A DNA stretch of 64,000 bases from AC-32 sp963765785 (GTDB taxonomy: Bacteria > Actinomycetota > Thermoleophilia > Gaiellales > Gaiellaceae). Below are positions 41,021 to 48,072 of this stretch, piece by piece; position 1 is the first letter of the stretch, and every line of letters starts with the position of its first letter. A model generated the notes under the pieces. That model saw nothing but the letters and a program-made list of their open reading frames with translations. It was not told the DNA's origin and ran no database searches. Both the position numbers and the translations under genes were made by a program. The stretch covers positions 1-64,000 of the forward strand of contig CAVXXW010000012.1 of the NCBI GenBank assembly GCA_963765785.1, read 5' to 3'.

Positions 41021-41108
41021 AGCGGCGCTGGAGTTACACGAAACGGTCGATTTGCGCTTGACGCTCGTCGTCGACTAGGACGCCCGTTAGATCCGGCTGA
41101 ACGTGTCT

Positions 41109-41444
41109 CTAGCGTTTCCCCCGCAGCCAGTTCGACATCCGAGTTGCAAGAGGCGTCTTCCCCGGAAGCCATTTCGTCTCGGGAGGCGATGCTTGAAACG
41201 GTGCGAGCTCAGTCACGTCCGCGGATGCGATCTTCAAGGTCACCTCGCCCGGATGGATCACACCGACCTGTTCGCCCGGCACGTAGCGAATCTGTGTGGG
41301 GTGCTTGGACTCGACAGCGAGGCCGTCGAAAATGTCGCTCTGCTTATCGCCTTCAACCTGTGCGACCGTGCCAACGCTGACGCCATCCGAGGTGATCACG
41401 TTCCACCCTTGCCCGATCTGTAGCCACGAGACGGGATCAGTCAT
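41109..41444 (-). CDS. PRC-barrel/DUF2171-like small protein
   Basis: 111 residues from ATG 41444 (GTG and ATG options up to 41465). The core WNVITSDGVSVGTVAQVEGD, DIFDGLAVES, RYVPGEQVGVIHPGEVTLKI matches the DUF2171/PRC-barrel type: a short beta-barrel seen in stress or electron-transfer proteins. The tail is basic (MSNWLRGKR). The upstream end overlaps the ClpP fragment by eight bases, which may now supply its translation signals. Function unknown. Confidence 0.7.
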   Translation of the reverse strand: MTDPVSWLQIGQGWNVITSDGVSVGTVAQVEGDKQSDIFDGLAVESKHPTQIRYVPGEQVGVIHPGEVTLKIASADVTELAPFQASPPETKWLPGKTPLATRMSNWLRGKR

Positions 41445-41589
41445 CACTGGCGCTGCTTCGGTCACCGGTTGTTCTGCTGTCGAGGAGTAGCGAGCTGATC
41501 ATCCGCTCCTTGAGGAGACGCGAGTAGATGTCGAAGGTGCGCTCACCGTGCACGATCTGTTCGACCACCATCCGAATCGACGGGCTCAT
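41437..41589 (-). pseudogene. N-terminal fragment of ClpP protease
   Basis: The 50-codon open frame reads MSPSIRMVVEQIVHGERTFD then IYSRLLKERMISS, which is the N-terminus of ATP-dependent Clp protease proteolytic subunits (xxVVEQxxxGERxxDIYSRLLKERIIFLG). It then diverges into unrelated residues and stops at TGA 41437. None of the Ser-His-Asp triad remains. Full ClpP is about 200 residues, so this is a truncated duplicate, not the functional protease. Confidence 0.75.
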
Positions 41590-41686
41590 CGCTGTTCACC
41601 CTTGCGGTTGCGCTCAGGCCCAAGCGAGCAGAGCGATCCTGGGAGCATCACGGCACCCATAGCATGGCGGAGATAGGCTCAGCCGC

Positions 41687-42001
41687 GTGGAAGTCGTGTT
41701 CGAGGTCGCCAGCCAGCCGTACCTGCTCGGCGAGCGAGCGGCGACGCTGATGGCGGAGAACCTGAGGGTGAAGGCGGCCCACGAGCCTGGCGCCGAAGGA
41801 ACCGTAGGAGCTCGGGCCCTCGCCGACGCGATCGAGCTTCGGCTGATCGACGACACCACCGACCCAATCACCCTCGGCGGAGACGGGGCCGAGGCCGTCT
41901 ATTACGCGCTGAACGCCCCGACTGGCGACAGCGACCGGCCGTGGGCGCTCTTCCACGCCGTCAAGCGGCTGCACGACGAGCGGCCACGCCAGAAGAACTA
42001 A
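41687..42001 (+). CDS. Unknown small protein
   Basis: 104 residues from GTG 41687. VEVVFEVASQPYLLGERAAT, GARALADAIELRLIDDTTDP and AVYYALNAPTGDSDRPWALF indicate a soluble alpha/beta protein of no recognised family. It lies 49 bases before the ketosynthase on the same strand and may be transcribed with it. No ribosome site beyond a weak GGAG. Confidence 0.6.
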   Translation: MEVVFEVASQPYLLGERAATLMAENLRVKAAHEPGAEGTVGARALADAIELRLIDDTTDPITLGGDGAEAVYYALNAPTGDSDRPWALFHAVKRLHDERPRQKN

Positions 42002-42050
42002 GGACAGCCTGCCCGTCGAATCACGTACTTCGGCAAGCGCCACGAGATCG

Positions 42051-43376
42051 GTGGGCGACGACCCCTCGACCGCTCGCCAACCCCTGCGTCGAATCGAGAT
42101 CGACGCCGCTTTCCATGAGCCTGAACGGCGGGTTGTGGTAACCGGCTTAGGCGCTGTTACACCGCTCGGCCAGGACATCGACACGACCTGGCGACGGCTC
42201 TTGGCTGGAGAAGGTGGTGGCGGCCCGATCACCGCCTTCGCCGCTTCCGGCCATTCTGTGCGGATCGCCTGTGAGGCGACCGACTTCGAGCCGGAGCGCT
42301 GGCTCGATCGGAAGACCGTCCGCAAGATCGACCGCTTCGCGCAGTTTGCGGTGGCCGCGGCGCGGATGGCGGAAAGCGACGCCGGGCTAGAGATCGGGGT
42401 TGAGCCCCATCGGGTCGGTGCCTCGATCGCGACCGCGCAAGGGGGTGTCGCGAGCCTCGCGGCGTGTCTGCACGAACTCGGTGAGTCTCAACGGATCCAT
42501 CCCAGTTTGGTGACGGCGTTCATGCCGAACATGGCGGCCGGGTGGGTGTCGATGGAGCTGGGGACGCGCGGCCCGCTCGGCGCCCCGTGCACGGCCTGCG
42601 CTGCGTCAGCGATGGCGGTCGGCGAGGGGTACGACGCGATCCGGTTGGGGCGGGCCGAAGTGATGCTCTGCGGGGGAAGCGAGGCGGGGATCACCGAGCT
42701 GGCGGTTGCGGGCTTCGCAGCCATGCGAGCGCTCTCATCCCGAAACGGCGATCCCGCAGGTGCCAGTCGGCCCTTTGATGCCGACCGGGACGGCTTCGTG
42801 ATGGGCGAGGGGGCAGCCGTCCTTGTGCTGGAGGAGATGGAACACGCTCGTGCCCGTGGCGCCAAGGTCTACGCGGAGCTCGCCGGCTACGGCCTCAGCT
42901 CAGACTCCTTCCACATGACCGAGCCCGATCCGCTCGGCGCCGGACAAGCCCGTGCGGTGAAGGCTGCCCTGGCTGACGCGGCGCTCGCTCCGACAGACGT
43001 CGACTACGTCAACGCCCACGCAAGCTCAACTGGGCTCGGCGACGCGATCGAGACGCGCGCACTCAAGCTGGCATTGGGCGAGGACAAGGTCTCGACGCTC
43101 GCAGTCTCCGGAACGAAAGGCGCGACCGGTCACTGCCTTGGAGCGGCGGGGGCGGTTGAAGCCGCAATCACTGTCCTCGCGGTCGACCGCGACATCGTGC
43201 CGCCAACGATCAACTACCAGACGCCTGATCCCGCTTGTGACATCGACTGCGTTCCTAACAAAGCGCGGGAGCTACCCGTCCGAGTCGCGCTGAGCAACAG
43301 CTTCGGCTTCGGCGGTCACAACGCTGCCCTCATCATGCGCAAGTTTGTCGACGGGCTGGAACCGCAGAGCGCATGA
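42051..43376 (+). CDS. fabF: Beta-ketoacyl-ACP synthase II (FabF-like)
   Basis: 441 residues from GTG 42051. The thiolase-fold condensing enzyme shows its complete Cys-His-His set: Cys in GAPCTACAASAMAVG (~183), His in DYVNAHASSTGLGD (~323) and His in SFGFGGHNAALIM (~423). GTKGATGHCLGAAGAVE is the conserved glycine loop. It elongates acyl-ACP by condensation with malonyl-ACP in fatty-acid or polyketide synthesis. No acpP, fabD or fabG lies nearby, so this is an isolated, probably accessory copy. Confidence 0.92.
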   Translation: MGDDPSTARQPLRRIEIDAAFHEPERRVVVTGLGAVTPLGQDIDTTWRRLLAGEGGGGPITAFAASGHSVRIACEATDFEPERWLDRKTVRKIDRFAQFAVAAARMAESDAGLEIGVEPHRVGASIATAQGGVASLAACLHELGESQRIHPSLVTAFMPNMAAGWVSMELGTRGPLGAPCTACAASAMAVGEGYDAIRLGRAEVMLCGGSEAGITELAVAGFAAMRALSSRNGDPAGASRPFDADRDGFVMGEGAAVLVLEEMEHARARGAKVYAELAGYGLSSDSFHMTEPDPLGAGQARAVKAALADAALAPTDVDYVNAHASSTGLGDAIETRALKLALGEDKVSTLAVSGTKGATGHCLGAAGAVEAAITVLAVDRDIVPPTINYQTPDPACDIDCVPNKARELPVRVALSNSFGFGGHNAALIMRKFVDGLEPQSA

Positions 43377-43541
43377 CCCGGGTCGCAGGTTCCGCGTCGG
43401 CCAGTGTGGTCTTGGATGCTCAGCGTGCGGGAGCGCGAGCCCGTCGCCGGGTTGGCCGTCAGGCCGCTGAGGCTCCGCCCTGCACTGACGCGGGCGAGGG
43501 ACCCGCGGAGGAGAGGCTCGTTTGAGGGTTGGGGGTCATCA

Positions 43542-43591
43542 ACGCTTCCCTTACAAGCAGGAGGTCGCTGGTTCGAACCCGGCACCGCCCA
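43542..43591 (+). pseudogene. 3' end of a tRNA-Val(TAC)-like gene
   Basis: Only the 3' ~50 bases of a tRNA are present: the anticodon-loop region CTTACAA, AGGTC, a perfect T-arm GCTGGTTCGAACCCGGC, and the 3' acceptor ACCGCCCA. The 5' half (which should begin GGGCGGT with a D-arm) is replaced by unrelated sequence. Integrating elements typically use exactly this 3' segment as attachment site, so this may be an att core left by an element. No integrase gene was found within the window. Confidence 0.6.
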
Positions 43592-43844
43592 TCACTCAAC
43601 AAGCCGAATTCGGGGCTATGGACAGGCGTTCGGAGCCCGTGTGATCAGCGATGTGATCAGTTGAGGCGAATCAGTAGCTGTGCACCGCTTCGAGCAACTC
43701 GTCGGTCAGCTGAGCGCCTGGTCGTGGCTGGCTGAGCCTCGGCGTCGCGCTTGCCGCTCTAGCCGAGACATATCCTGTTCACCCGCGCGAGGCTTGGCAA
43801 GCGTCTTGGCAAGTCGGGAGGGGTGGGGCCGTATCCTTCGCGAG

Positions 43845-44144
43845 ATGGGGCCACAGCATCCTGAGTTCCACGTCCGGGACTCGCATGTCACCGTTTCTGA
43901 CCGCGACGCCGCGCGCCTGGTCAAAGCCCTTCGAGAGGATGCGGGTAGCGAATCGGCCCAAAGTGCGGCTCGCAAGATCGAAGCTGCGACGGCCCTCGGA
44001 GGCAGTACCACGGTCGAACCGGCGATTGGGGAGGACGAGGCCGTTCTTGCCGCACTCGCACGGCTCAGAGACGAAGGTGACTTTCTCAGTGCGCTGGCTC
44101 GATTGGAGACAGCGCTCAACGAGAAGATCGGCTCGGAGGGCTAG
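43845..44144 (+). CDS. Unknown small acidic protein
   Basis: 99 residues from ATG 43845; longer starts run into GC-rich junk. HPEFHVRDSHVTVSDRDAAR, LVKALREDAGSESAQSAARK and VLAALARLRDEGDFLSALAR suggest a soluble helical protein. No family recognised. The 470 bases between the ketosynthase and this gene hold the tRNA fragment and no other gene. Confidence 0.6.
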   Translation: MGPQHPEFHVRDSHVTVSDRDAARLVKALREDAGSESAQSAARKIEAATALGGSTTVEPAIGEDEAVLAALARLRDEGDFLSALARLETALNEKIGSEG

Positions 44145-44210
44145 AGAAGCAGCCCCTAGTGGCCGTTATGCTCGCCGTGCCGTCCGGCCCCAGCCGAGAA
44201 GGGAGACCGG

Positions 44211-44402
44211 ATGGCTGGATTCCTGTTCAGGTTGGAGACGGTCGAGGGTCAGCCGGCAGAGCCGCAGACGCTAAGCGTGGCCGTCCCGAACTGGCAGCCG
44301 GGAGACGTGGTTCACACTCGCGGAAAGTCGCTGCGGGTAGTTGCGCTCAGAGACGATGAGGCGGACTCGCCGCCGGTGCTGATTGTTGAGGTCGAGGCGT
44401 AG
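44211..44402 (+). CDS. Intact copy of a ~60-residue repeated small-gene family
   Basis: 63 residues: GFLFRLETVEGQPAEPQTLS, VAVPNWQPGDVVHTRG, SLRVVALRDDEADSPPVLIV ending EVEA. A compact beta-rich protein of unknown function. Decaying copies of its 3' end (the DADxPPVLVVED block) lie at 44764-44826, 45098-45135, 58511-58571, 58677-58725 and 58872-59039. GAAGGGAGA lies upstream of ATG and a strong hairpin follows 31 bases after the stop. Confidence 0.7.
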   Translation: MAGFLFRLETVEGQPAEPQTLSVAVPNWQPGDVVHTRGKSLRVVALRDDEADSPPVLIVEVEA

Positions 44403-44432
44403 CGCGTCGCCGCTCGCGGGCATCAGCACAAG

Positions 44433-44476
44433 CGGGCGAGAGCCATCTGGGGACTGACGCGTCCGGCTCTCGCCCG
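44433..44476 (+). terminator. Hairpin after the 63-residue gene
   Basis: CGGGCGAGAGCC and GGCTCTCGCCCG are perfect 12-base arms with a 20-base loop. Some of the decaying copies of this gene family near 58 kb also carry a hairpin after their stop. Confidence 0.65.
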
Positions 44477-44505
44477 TTCGCTGCATAGGGGCCATGGCCC
44501 TAAGC

Positions 44506-44567
44506 GAGAGTGGCCGCCGGTTCCGCGCAAGGGGCGCGGGAGGGGGAGAGTAGTGGCGGCCACTCTC
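44506..44567. repeat. 13-bp inverted repeat
   Basis: GAGAGTGGCCGCC (44506-44518) and GGCGGCCACTCTC (44555-44567) are perfect arms with 36 bases between. It could be a second hairpin of the preceding unit. It lies in the 44403-45325 stretch, which contains no gene I can support; a tandem 14-base repeat (GAGAACACCTGGCT twice) is at 44627-44654. Confidence 0.6.
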
Positions 44568-44763
44568 GGCCCTGCACGTGGAACTTTGCCAGAGGACCCC
44601 CCGCGGCAGCGCGTGGAACCGTCTCTGAGAACACCTGGCTGAGAACACCTGGCTGCTCAAGAGTCCGTTGCGAATAGGACACCGGGTGGCCAGGCCGCCA
44701 GCTGACCTCCCAGGTGTCTGTGATTAGACAGCCTCCAGCAAGCAACCTTCCTGCCCTCCCCTG

Positions 44764-44826
44764 ATGCTTGCGGGTGGCGAGTACGACGCCGACCAACCGC
44801 CGGTACTCGTCGTGGAGGACTGCTGA
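44764..44826 (+). pseudogene. Relic copy of the 63-residue gene family
   Basis: The mini-frame MLAGGEYDADQPPVLVVEDC then stop corresponds to the C-terminal third of the 44211 product (LRVVALRDDEADSPPVLIVE). Bases upstream do not continue the family. The matching ATGCTTGCGGG string before the relic at 58511 shows that these copies decayed from a common form. Confidence 0.6.
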
Positions 44827-45097
44827 GACTGGTTCCAGTGGGCCTTGGAAGTCGCTTCGCCGAGCGCTACCGTAGGGCCGCCGCCTTCGAGGGAACAAGT
44901 CTGCGGCGCGTGGAGCCGGAGCACCTCAGTTGCTCCCCCCATGAGGGGCGCGTTCTTAAGCCGCAGGAAGAACGACGCCACGCTCCGGCTCCACTTGTGT
45001 CTTTCCGCACGCGCGAGGTGCTACCGTGGCAGCGGCAGGTACCTAGAGCTTGGAGCCGAGCGGAGAATAGGGGGAGGCTCCCTGCGGTCGCTCGGCT

Positions 45098-45135
45098 CCG
45101 ACCTGCAAACCGTGCTGGTCGTTGAGGACGCCTGA
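45098..45135 (+). pseudogene. Relic copy of the 63-residue gene family
   Basis: DLQTVLVVEDA then TGA. The following bases (TGAATGCCGTACCTTCGGC) recur after the relic at 58511 on the other strand (TGAATGCCATACCTTCGGC), so the copied unit includes downstream non-coding sequence. Confidence 0.55.
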
Positions 45136-45325
45136 CGCTGAATGCCGTACCTTCGGCCCGGCGTGCGTACAAACGACGAGCTCGAGGGGCCCACCTCCGA
45201 CGGCGCGCGCTTCTTTAGGAGCCTGCGGTGCGGCGTCGGGCCCGCCGCCAAGGGAGAGTTGGCGTCCACCGAACTCATGCGGTTCGTCGACTCGCCGCCC
45301 GGTCCAGGATCAGCAACTTCAGCCT

Positions 45326-46639
45326 TCACGGCTTCGCGCGAGTGGCCATCGGTAGGCCCGCCCGCCGGCTCGCGATGCCTGCGGCCTCTTCGCTCCTGCC
45401 CGCGGCGACCAGGAGTTCCGACCACTCCCGGCACACGGCGGCGGCCTCACGCTCCATGTGTGAGGCCGTGAGGGCGTCAAGGGCTCGCTCGAAGCTGTGA
45501 GCTGCGGCGTCGAAGTCGTCGCCAGCGGCCTCCAGCAGCGCCTGTGCCAACCAGACCAAACCCTGTTCGGCCGGAGCATCGGCAAGCTCTTCGTGGGCGC
45601 GTCGGATCAGCGGGCGTGCTGCTTCGGAGTCGCCGCGGCGCGCGAGCGCGAGCGCTTGGCCGGAGTGGAGCGCACCGAGGTCACGAGCATCGGCCGCCAG
45701 GTTCTCGAGTCGCGCGGCGAGTTCCAGGTGCCGCTCTGCTGCGGGAACGTCGTAGGCCCAGAGATGTACCTCGGCCGCGAAGAGGTGCGCTCGGGCGAGC
45801 TCGAGGCTGTCCTCGGTGTGATCGAGCACGATGATGGCACGCCGTATCTCGGCAAGCGCAGCCCTAGGCTGGCCCTCCATGTACGCAAGTCGTGCAAGTG
45901 ACCAGTGCATCGTCACTTGTTCGTGCGGGTCGAGCGCTGCATCCGCGTCGATCTCCTCGAGGACTGAACGCGCGCGCTCAAGTTCGCCGAGGTCGGTCAG
46001 CGCATAACTTAGATACGTGGCGAGTCGCAGCCGAACTCCCGCCGCTTCCGGCGTTTGGCAGCCGGGGTCTTCGAGCGCCTCCTCAAGCATTCTCGCGGCG
46101 TCCTCTGCACGCCCGAGGAACCGGAGCGCCTTCGAAAGGCTGACGTAGACGTTCGTCTGCGTCCTGGGTGAGACGAGCGGCGAAGCAACAGCGACCGAGA
46201 GGTAGCGGGCAGCCTCGCGTTGGTTGCCGGCGGCGAGCGAGGCGAGCCCCAGCCCGATTTGCGCGCGGGTCACGATCTCGTCTTGGCCGCTTCGCTGCGC
46301 CTCCCTGAGCACGGCCTGCAGCGCGTGGCGGGCCTCGATGCTGTGATCGCCGAGCCGCAGTCGCAACTCGGCATCCGTAAGTTGGAGCTCGAGCGCCTCG
46401 GCCGGGGCGATGTCGGCGCCGCTCTCAAGGTACTCCGGCGTCACGCCGAGTCTGCGGGCGAGCACTCTGATCGCGCGCACGGAGGGCGTGCGCTGGCCCG
46501 ACTCGATTCGCGAGACGTAAGCATCGCTGAGACCGCTGGATGCGAGCTGTCGCTGGGACAGCCCGCGGGCAAGCCGCAGCCTTCGCAGTCGGGCTCCGAG
46601 GCTCTCGGCCGGGCGGTTCGATCGAGGAGACGCGATCAC
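45326..46639 (-). CDS. XRE-type helix-turn-helix regulator with TPR sensor domain
   Basis: About 437 residues from GTG 46639 (TTG 46666 is an alternative; a longer frame reaches 46735). Residues ~15-75 are an XRE helix-turn-helix: GARLRRLRLARGLSQRQLAS, SGLSDAYVSRIESGQRTPSV, RAIRVLARRLGVTPEYLESG. The remaining ~350 residues are TPR repeats (AQIGLGLASLAAGNQREAAR, YVSLSKALRFLGRAEDAARM, LSYALTDLGELERARSVLEE, SLARLAYMEGQPRAALAEIR). HTH plus TPR is the layout of peptide-responsive RRNPP regulators. An inverted repeat and a divergent secreted-peptide gene lie upstream. Confidence 0.88.
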   Translation of the reverse strand: MIASPRSNRPAESLGARLRRLRLARGLSQRQLASSGLSDAYVSRIESGQRTPSVRAIRVLARRLGVTPEYLESGADIAPAEALELQLTDAELRLRLGDHSIEARHALQAVLREAQRSGQDEIVTRAQIGLGLASLAAGNQREAARYLSVAVASPLVSPRTQTNVYVSLSKALRFLGRAEDAARMLEEALEDPGCQTPEAAGVRLRLATYLSYALTDLGELERARSVLEEIDADAALDPHEQVTMHWSLARLAYMEGQPRAALAEIRRAIIVLDHTEDSLELARAHLFAAEVHLWAYDVPAAERHLELAARLENLAADARDLGALHSGQALALARRGDSEAARPLIRRAHEELADAPAEQGLVWLAQALLEAAGDDFDAAAHSFERALDALTASHMEREAAAVCREWSELLVAAGRSEEAAGIASRRAGLPMATRAKP

Positions 46640-46672
46640 CGCTCGCGCATCATCCGACCGTGTCAACCGGAC

Positions 46673-46692
46673 GTCAAGCTTGTTGACTTGAC
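46673..46692. promoter_or_regulatory. Inverted repeat upstream of the XRE-TPR gene
   Basis: GTCAAG (46673-46678) and CTTGAC (46687-46692) form a dyad, with TTGAC repeated nearby as a possible -35 element. It lies between the regulator start and the small-peptide gene and is a candidate autoregulatory operator. Confidence 0.5.
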
Positions 46693-46796
46693 AGGATCGC
46701 GGTCGTCGTCTCTGGTCCCTGTCTCCCTCTCCCACAGCCAGTGTTTCTTCCCCTGGTCACAGGCACCCGCAAACGGAGCGAAAGGAGGAGGTGACC

Positions 46797-46880
46797 ATGG
46801 CGCGTCTGATGTCCATCGCAGCAGCCGCTGCGCTAGTGCTCTCAGCGGCCTTCGCCGCTGGCCTCACCTGCGGCGGCTAG
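46797..46880 (+). CDS. 27-residue secreted peptide
   Basis: Below usual size cut-offs, but strongly supported: GAAAGGAGGAGGTGACC ends directly before ATG, and a perfect 14-base-arm hairpin follows 13 bases after the stop. The product is nearly all signal-peptide-like: MARLMS, a hydrophobic core IAAAAALVLSAAFAA, ending GLTCGG. It is divergent from the XRE-TPR regulator with 157 bases between starts. A short exported peptide next to an HTH-TPR protein suggests a signalling pair; the mature form would be the last few residues. Unproven. Confidence 0.65.
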   Translation: MARLMSIAAAAALVLSAAFAAGLTCGG

Positions 46881-46893
46881 CCGATGCTGGACT

Positions 46894-46930
46894 GTGTCTC
46901 GGGGCGGCGCCGCATACCGCCCCGAGACAC
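46894..46930 (+). terminator. Perfect 14-bp-arm terminator hairpin
   Basis: GTGTCTCGGGGCGG pairs exactly with CCGCCCCGAGACAC over a nine-base loop, followed by CTCTCT. It ends the 27-residue peptide gene as an independent transcription unit. From here to 47311 I see no supportable gene. Confidence 0.8.
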
Positions 46931-47311
46931 CTCTCTGCCCACGGCAGCCACCACGAAGCTGGGTGACCGCTAACGACCTCGGAACATGGCGCATTCAGCG
47001 CTGCCGGTGGGCAGCAACCCGGCGCAGAGCCAGTTTGAGGCAGGAGGTCGAGCGGCCAGACTGCGGCTCTCCGGCCGCCCGACGACTGCGGAGCATAGAC
47101 ACTGAGATGCCCGCCAGCGCCAATCGCCCGCCGATGGTCTCCTAGACGTACTCCTCGAAGGCCGCGAGCGAGATACGAAGAGCGTCGCCTCTCTCAACAC
47201 GCCAGCGCCCCGGAGACTGAGAGGCAGCAGGAACGACGTCTCGAGGAGGCCGACGCACCCCGTGACCAGCGATGCCGAGCCTCGCACACCTCGCTGGCCG
47301 CCGGCTGCGAG

Positions 47312-47542
47312 CTACCAACGCGGGTGCTCTGACAAGAGCTCGATTCCGAGCTTCCGCAGCTCCACGACCGCCGATCTGCGCCAGCGAGTCGTGTCGGGCG
47401 AGAACGGCAGCATGAACGGCAGCCCATTCGCTTTCCGCCGCGGCTTGCCGTCACGTAGGACGCGGTAGTGCCCCGGAGTCGGCTCGACCGTGAGGCCCAC
47501 GGCCTCGAGCCGGCGGATGAACTGGCGAACGTCCTTCCTCAT
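47312..47542 (-). CDS. HicA/YcfA-like small protein (possible mRNA interferase)
   Basis: 76 residues. KDVRQFIRRLEAVGLTVEPT then PGHYRVLRDGKPRRKANGLP then WRRSAVVELRKLGIEL follows the dsRBD-like HicA toxin fold, with the catalytic-type His in the GHYR segment. The usual Gly-Ser before His is replaced by Pro-Gly, so activity is uncertain. No HicB antitoxin is visible on either side, making it a solitary relative of the kind found in phages and islands. ATG 47542. Confidence 0.6.
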   Translation of the reverse strand: MRKDVRQFIRRLEAVGLTVEPTPGHYRVLRDGKPRRKANGLPFMLPFSPDTTRWRRSAVVELRKLGIELLSEHPRW

Positions 47543-48072
47543 TTAGACACGGTACGGGTCCCGACAGTCCGGGGCAATGCGGCGAGGCAGCCAAGCAGGA
47601 CGGGAGCGACGGGACTCGAGCCCGCGTTTCCCGACCATCGAAGTGCGATAGCCCTCGGACGTCGGACGACTAGGCCGGCCATTTCGGCGTCTCTAGTCGG
47701 CGTTGCCGTCAGGCGACAGCCGACACGAAGTTCGTGGCGGCTTGGCTTCGAGAGGCGCGAGAGGGACCCGCGCAAATGGGACCCAGGCGGCGCGGGTGTG
47801 CCCCTCACCAGCTCGCACCCCTTCAAGTCTCTTCGCGAGAAATCGTGATCCGAGCGGGATCGGACGGACCAGTACGGCGCGCCAGGCGTAAGCGGCCGGC
47901 CCACGGCCGGCCGACCGCTCCGCCAACCGCACGGATAGTCACATTCGAAACTGACGCCTTCATCGTCCGAGAAGGGATCGCGCGACCTGTCGCACAGAGA
48001 ATCGCGAGCGCTGATGTTCTTCCGAGGTGTGGAGACTGAGGCCGGTTACCTCGGCCACTTGCATGTGGTGGC
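47543..48072. other. Gene-free stretch with tRNA-like 3' fragment
   Basis: At 47600-47634 on the minus strand the sequence GCGGGCTCGAGTCCCGTCGC followed by TCCCG looks like a T-arm and 3' acceptor of a tRNA, without the rest of the gene. At about 47893-47912 GGCCGGCC-CAC-GGCCGGCC is a perfect hairpin. No coding sequence here can be supported. Confidence 0.4.

Noticed and set aside
43404..43664. Open frame over the tRNA fragment ending in ISDVIS
   Set aside because: It reads through tRNA sequence and has no integrase motif; considered chance.
47145..47290. Minus-strand string ending GDALRISLAAFEEYV, reminiscent of an excisionase-type helix-turn-helix end
   Set aside because: No start, no recognisable helix-turn-helix upstream in frame; too weak to call.
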